A stretch of DNA of 64,000 bases, from contig JAJFGS010000013.1 of assembly GCA_021775995.1 (NCBI GenBank), forward strand, positions 1 through 64,000, given 5' to 3'. The notes beneath the pieces are model-generated. The model had not been told where the DNA came from, did not search any database, and saw only the letters and a list, made by a program, of their open reading frames with translations. Both the position numbers and the translations under genes were made by a program. Each line of letters begins with the position of its first letter. Position 1 is the stretch's first letter. Source of the stretch: Alphaproteobacteria bacterium (GTDB taxonomy: Bacteria; Pseudomonadota; Alphaproteobacteria; Micavibrionales; Micavibrionaceae). Positions 61,159 to 64,000 of the stretch are shown here, piece by piece.

Positions 61159-63429
61159 TTATAAATTTTTAATTTCTTTTTCAACACGATCAAATTCTAC
61201 CATTATACTTTTTATTAATTCTGGTTGCTCATTTTGTGCTTCTGATTCATCTTGTAGCTTGGCTGCGTAATCACCCAATATGTTGGCACAAGCAGAGCGT
61301 GCCGCCCCTTTTAAGCTATGAGCAGTTTCCTTTAGGGCATGAAAATCGTTGTCATTTTGCGCTTTTTTTATTTTTTTTATTAAAGGGCGTGTCATATCAA
61401 CGAACAGGCCAAGCATTTCAATGCTACCTTCATCTAAAGCCCCCATCTGAGCAATAATTGCTTCTCTATCAATAGCGGGTTTTTCTGATGTTGTTGTTTC
61501 TGTTGGGGGACTAGAGAGTTTTGGTTTTTTAATTTCTTCTAACAATCCCCAGCGAACGAGGAGGCGTTGAAATTGTCCTAAAGAGACAGGTTTTAATAAG
61601 CATTCATCAAAACCATGCGACATGTAAACTTGACGTTGGCTCATTTGTACATCTGCGGTGAGTGATATAACAGGGAAATGACGATTTAGTTTTTCATCAT
61701 CCTCACGAATATTTTTTATGACTTCGTAACCATCCATTTCCGGCATATGAAGGTCAGTTAAAAGAATTCCGTATTCACCACTACGAACGCATTCTAGTGC
61801 TTCAATACCATTTTCAACAAATGTAGCACTCACGCCTAGCTTATCTAATTGTCGTTGTAAAACGTCACGTACGCTATCTGTATCTTCGGCAATCAGAAGT
61901 TTAGTTGGGCCATTAATGGACATCTTTTGGACTTTGCTGGCGGCATCTTGAACAGCTTCGCCCAAACCAATACGACTAGCAGGTTTAGTAAGATATGTTG
62001 CGCCTAATGATTGTAGCGTATGTTGTAACCCCGCGTCTTCGCGTACTGTATACATGATAAAGCCAGTGAAAGGGCGCAATTCCATTAATTCACGCATGAG
62101 GTCTAATCCGAGACCATCAGGTAACCCTTGATCAATAATAGCCACATCAAAAGGGCGGCGAATGGCAAGTTCTAAACCTTCAGCATAGGTTGGACAATTT
62201 TCAACAGTGGCTCCCATGGATTGTAGAGAGCGTATAATTTCTTTGGCACCTTGTGGATGATCTTCTACGGATAAAATAGATAACCCATCAAGGGAGGGCA
62301 TGTCTAATACTTGTGAATCAGTGCTTACTTCTTCAGTGGGGATTTCAAACCAGAAGGTTGAGCCTTTTCCTTCAATTGAATTGACGCCAATTTTACCACC
62401 CATAATTTCAACTAGCTTTTTACTTATGGAGAGTCCTAATCCTGTACCGCCATATTTACGCGAGGTTGATGTATCTGCTTGTGTAAAAGGGGTGAAAAGT
62501 TTATCAGCAATATCTTGACTCATGCCAATACCTGAATCAATAACTTCAAATCTTAAACCTACTCCATTATTAGGTATTTTAATGTGTTGGCACTGTTTTG
62601 TGATTTTTAAAGTAACATCGCCTTTGTGAGTAAATTTTATAGCGTTGCTCATAAGGTTCATAATAATTTGTCGAAGACGTTTAGGGTCTCCAACAATAAC
62701 AAAAGGGACATCTTCTGCTATAGCATCCTTAAGATCTACGGGTTTTCCTTGAACTTTAACAGCCATTGCCTCGTTAATACCGTAAGCGAGTGTACGGACA
62801 GGAACTTCAAAGTTATCAAGAGCCATTTGATCTGCATCCATTTTAGCAAAATCAAGAATATCGTCTAGAATTTCGAGTAAGCCACTGGCAGAATTTTTAG
62901 CAGTTTTCACCATGCTCATAATATTGGGATCAGGCTTTTCTTGCTCAATTAATTCTAATAAACCGTAGACAGATTGCATGGGAGTACGAATTTCATGGCT
63001 CATTGTAGCAAGGAAGCTGGATTTTTGATCTGCGCTTTCATCCGCCTTTTGTAAGGCTTGTTCGAGTTTAGCTTCAATTTGCTTACTGGCAGAGATATCT
63101 GTTGCCCATAAGGTAAAGCAATTTTGATCGTGGATGTTTGTTTCGTGAATAGAAACTAGTGCCCATCGTTTTTTATCATTTTCACTATCTTGAAAACTTA
63201 AAGTTGCGTTTGTCGGTGGGGTAGGCGTTTTAAGTTTTTGGCTTAATTCTAATGCTTCTGGTGTAGGCCATGCTTGCTCAAGAGTAAGGCCTTCAAGATC
63301 TCTTGGTTCTTCATAACCTAACATTTTTAGAAAAGCGGGGTTTGAATATAGAATGCCTAAATCTTTTCTATCGCGTTTGATAATACAAACGCCTATGGGA
63401 ACATGGTCATAAAGCTTTGAAAGTGGCAT
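61159..63429 (-). CDS. PAS-containing hybrid histidine kinase with two receivers and HPt
   Basis: A 756-aa cytoplasmic phosphorelay protein. It has a PAS domain (~5-120), a short coil and the H-box '[20 protein letters not shown]' (~145). The ATPase region carries 'IIMNLMSNAIKFTHKG', 'GIGMSQDIADKLFTPFTQAD' and 'GGTGLGLSISKKL'. Receiver 1 (~382-490) has Asp in 'VAIIDQGLPDGLG' and receiver 2 (~515-635) in 'ILLTDLHMPEMDGYEV' (~558). The HPt has 'AHSLKGAARSACANILG' (~705). There are no transmembrane segments. It lies tail to tail with the last pilus-like gene, so a link is possible. Confidence 0.9.
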   Translation of the reverse strand: MPLSKLYDHVPIGVCIIKRDRKDLGILYSNPAFLKMLGYEEPRDLEGLTLEQAWPTPEALELSQKLKTPTPPTNATLSFQDSENDKKRWALVSIHETNIHDQNCFTLWATDISASKQIEAKLEQALQKADESADQKSSFLATMSHEIRTPMQSVYGLLELIEQEKPDPNIMSMVKTAKNSASGLLEILDDILDFAKMDADQMALDNFEVPVRTLAYGINEAMAVKVQGKPVDLKDAIAEDVPFVIVGDPKRLRQIIMNLMSNAIKFTHKGDVTLKITKQCQHIKIPNNGVGLRFEVIDSGIGMSQDIADKLFTPFTQADTSTSRKYGGTGLGLSISKKLVEIMGGKIGVNSIEGKGSTFWFEIPTEEVSTDSQVLDMPSLDGLSILSVEDHPQGAKEIIRSLQSMGATVENCPTYAEGLELAIRRPFDVAIIDQGLPDGLGLDLMRELMELRPFTGFIMYTVREDAGLQHTLQSLGATYLTKPASRIGLGEAVQDAASKVQKMSINGPTKLLIAEDTDSVRDVLQRQLDKLGVSATFVENGIEALECVRSGEYGILLTDLHMPEMDGYEVIKNIREDDEKLNRHFPVISLTADVQMSQRQVYMSHGFDECLLKPVSLGQFQRLLVRWGLLEEIKKPKLSSPPTETTTSEKPAIDREAIIAQMGALDEGSIEMLGLFVDMTRPLIKKIKKAQNDNDFHALKETAHSLKGAARSACANILGDYAAKLQDESEAQNEQPELIKSIMVEFDRVEKEIKNL

Positions 63430-63522
63430 GGATGTGATATAAGGGCTTGTTTTTTAGTGTGAGTTATATCATATCACATTTATGTTGTTTCAATAGATTA
63501 GAAATAAGAAAGAATTATAGTT

Positions 63523-64000
63523 ATGTCATATAAAATTGCTGTTGTTGGTGCTACTGGAAATGTGGGGCGTGAAATGCTCCAAATTCTACATGAGCGTAAT
63601 TTTCCGGTTAGTGATGTTGTTGCTTTAGCTTCCTCCCGTTCTGTGGGAACAGCAATATCATTTGGAGATGTTGATTTGAAATCTCAAGATTTAGTTAAAT
63701 ATGATTTTAAAGGAACGGACTTTGTTTTTTCTTCTCCAGGCGCAAAAGTATCTGCGGAGTTTGCACCAAAGGCGGCGGCCTCTGGGGCTATTATTATTGA
63801 TAATACCAGCCATTTTCGTATGGAACCCGACGTTCCTTTGGTTGTGCCAGAAGTAAATCCACAAGCCTTAAAAAATTATGCGAAGCGTAATATTATTGCC
63901 AATCCGAATTGTTCTACAATACAGATGCTGGTTGCTCTTAAACCATTACATGAAGCGGCAAAAATTAAGCGAGTTGTTGTGTCGACATATCAATCTGTAT
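63523..64000 (+). CDS. asd: Aspartate-semialdehyde dehydrogenase, N-terminal part (cut by window end)
   Basis: Read by hand: from the ATG at 63523 the frame is open to the window edge (159 full codons). 'YKIAVVGATGNVGREMLQIL' is the NADP-binding start, 'PDVPLVVPEVNPQAL' the middle, and 'IIANPNCSTIQMLVALKPLHEAAKIKR' holds the catalytic Cys. The enzyme makes L-aspartate 4-semialdehyde for lysine, threonine and methionine and for diaminopimelate. It is divergent from the hybrid kinase with 93 bases between. Confidence 0.93.
   Translation, partial: MSYKIAVVGATGNVGREMLQILHERNFPVSDVVALASSRSVGTAISFGDVDLKSQDLVKYDFKGTDFVFSSPGAKVSAEFAPKAAASGAIIIDNTSHFRMEPDVPLVVPEVNPQALKNYAKRNIIANPNCSTIQMLVALKPLHEAAKIKRVVVSTYQSV

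Overview
The window looks like chromosomal DNA from a low-GC alphaproteobacterium. The evidence is a divK-pleD pair followed by rpmG and rnr, a pyrB-plsY-dprA-topA cluster, an EipB (DUF1849) homologue, a PodJ-like polarity protein, ETF-ubiquinone oxidoreductase, an aa3-oxidase subunit IV-like peptide, a UbiM-like hydroxylase, and an AspRS with the SPGEFYQLD motif 2. I cannot name the genus from sequence alone; a Micavibrio-like lineage is one possibility. No rRNA, tRNA, CRISPR array, integrase or transposase was recognised.

Layout. 1-1473 (-) is the N-terminal part of a large secreted adhesin that continues beyond the window edge. 1.7-5 kb (-) holds a small membrane peptide, a UbiM-like hydroxylase and Uup. 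5-7.5 kb (+) holds a DUF5679-like Cys protein and a PodJ-like protein. 7.5-11.8 kb (-) is etfD - TPR protein - ispE. 11.9-20.7 kb holds UDG, a lytic transglycosylase, an unknown helical protein, hisN, alaS, a degenerate RelA/SpoT-like protein and ndk. 20.7-25.3 kb (-) holds a 7TMR-DISM hybrid kinase, the subunit IV-like peptide and purM. 25.3-28.3 kb (+) is DUF2066 - AI-2E transporter - Hda. 28.3-29.5 kb is an accessory patch with palindromic repeats and two small genes with matched 3' flanks. 29.5-33 kb holds sixA, rnd and aspS. 33-36 kb is a second accessory patch: a DUF5678-like/retropepsin pair, a composite palindromic repeat, a GPKT-motif protein, secreted proteins, a PhnA C-terminal domain protein and a structured spacer. 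36-40 kb is signalling: a diguanylate cyclase, EipB, DivK and PleD. 40-50 kb holds rpmG, rnr, an inserted epimerase plus membrane protein, and topA-dprA-plsY-pyrB.

50-61.2 kb is the most interesting part: a compact type IVb-pilus/type II secretion-like locus. It encodes a short prepilin peptidase (divergent), a response regulator, a lipoprotein secretin with a repeat-bearing Pro-rich tail, a periplasmic protein that combines three ASH/Ig-like domains with a GspC/PilP-like C-terminal domain, a GspE-type ATPase, a GspF-type membrane protein, two single-pass assembly proteins, and two prepilin-like proteins that lack Glu5. A PAS hybrid kinase faces the end of the locus, and a partial asd gene closes the window.

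Many genes are packed in short operons with overlapping or near-overlapping stops and starts. Several starts in the pilus locus are TTG or GTG. Coordinates of re-chosen starts are given in each entry.
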